Below are positions 63,781-64,000 of a stretch of DNA of 64,000 nucleotides, in pieces. The stretch spans positions 15,625-79,624 of the forward strand of contig DATBHB010000087.1 in NCBI GenBank assembly GCA_036557705.1. The letters are read 5' to 3'. Source of the stretch: VAZQ01 sp036557705. GTDB lineage: Bacteria; Pseudomonadota; Alphaproteobacteria; Rhizobiales; Xanthobacteraceae. The notes beneath the pieces are model-generated. The model saw nothing but the letters and a program-made list of their open reading frames with translations. It made no database searches and had not been told where the DNA came from. The position numbers were made by a program, and so were the translations under genes. Positions within the stretch are counted from its first letter, which is position 1. Each line of letters starts with the position of its first letter.

Positions 63781-64000
63781 TGGCGCGAAGGACATTTTTC
63801 TCATTCCACTACGTGCCGGACGTGTGGCGCGCCTGGAACGTCCGGAACTGTTGGGTACTCAAGTCTGAAGAGAAAATCGATAGTGGTTTTTTCGACAGCA
63901 GTGTATTCGAAGCTACGAAAAAGAAAGGTGATAATTCCTTGAAGGCCTTTCTCCGCCAAGGGATGGACAACAGCTCCGTAAGTTGCGTACTCGCCGGCAC
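63781..64000 (+). CDS. TIR-like domain protein (MTH538/ThsB type), 3' end beyond window
   Basis: An open frame from TTG 63781 to the right edge (73 codons). It starts MARRTFFSFHYVPDVWRAWN and continues VRNCWVLKSEEK, DSGFFDSSVFEATKKKGDNS and SVSCVLAGT. The FFSFHY...D.WRA..VRN opening, the GFFD segment and the hydrophobic VxCVLxGT strand fit the MTH538 TIR-like family (DUF1863), to which the Thoeris sensor ThsB belongs. GGGGGGCGAG directly precedes the TTG, and an in-frame TGA lies just upstream, so this is the only start. The gene is AT-richer than the core genes. A partner such as ThsA would lie outside the window, so Thoeris membership is inference. Confidence 0.75.

Overview
The window is high-GC chromosomal DNA of an alphaproteobacterium of the order Hyphomicrobiales (Rhizobiales), most like the Bradyrhizobiaceae/Xanthobacteraceae. 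The grounds are the aroA-cmk-rpsA-sppA-ihfB-LapA-trpFBA order, the TIGR02300 zinc-ribbon gene divergent from aroA, a tRNA-His without the extra G-1 and with A73, two adjacent phasins, a UvrB with a long N-terminal extension, small secreted proteins of the type common in that group, and many dispersed palindromic repeats. No species is claimed.

Layout. 1-8304: a cut malQ, a cyclase-family protein, tlyA, a LysR regulator divergent from an alpha/beta hydrolase, a DUF1097 membrane protein and a TrmA/RumA-type RNA methyltransferase. 8579-12969: two PQQ-dependent dehydrogenases, both with the Asp-x-Asp signature of lanthanide enzymes, around a lipocalin-like protein. 13000-19208: an accessory island with a HigBA toxin-antitoxin pair between two ~385-bp direct repeats, an MT-A70 methyltransferase convergent with a BglII-like endonuclease, and an HNH-AP2 nuclease. 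19155-24654: uvrB, an LssY-C membrane protein and mltA. 24862-38212: envelope genes, including small secreted proteins, a lone molybdopterin oxidoreductase subunit, a DegP-type protease, a histidine kinase with a receiver protein and a MetA-type outer-membrane protein. 38299-43838: an apparent catabolic operon (two-subunit Rieske dioxygenase, class II aldolase-type enzyme, ABC importer) with a divergent Rieske ferredoxin. 43997-52582: soluble lytic transglycosylase, NHL protein, VOC protein, hydrolase, an HtrA-like protein without catalytic residues, tRNA-His, two phasins and a DUF1194 protein. 52739-62844: the trpFBA / ihfB / sppA / rpsA / cmk / aroA block. 63051-64000: tRNA-Ala(GGC) and, at the right edge, the start of a TIR-like (MTH538/ThsB-type) gene.

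The most unusual points are: (i) a HEPN-MNT toxin-antitoxin pair placed directly upstream of trpF and joined to it by overlapping codons; (ii) an uncharacterised domain overlapping aroA and running in frame, without a stop, into cmk; (iii) the ThsB-like gene beside tRNA-Ala, which may begin a Thoeris-type defence locus outside the window; (iv) a toxin-antitoxin cassette bounded by long direct repeats; (v) palindromic repeats translated inside malQ and uvrB.

No CRISPR array, rRNA gene, transposase or integrase was seen. At least five dispersed repeat families occupy most of the longer intergenic stretches.
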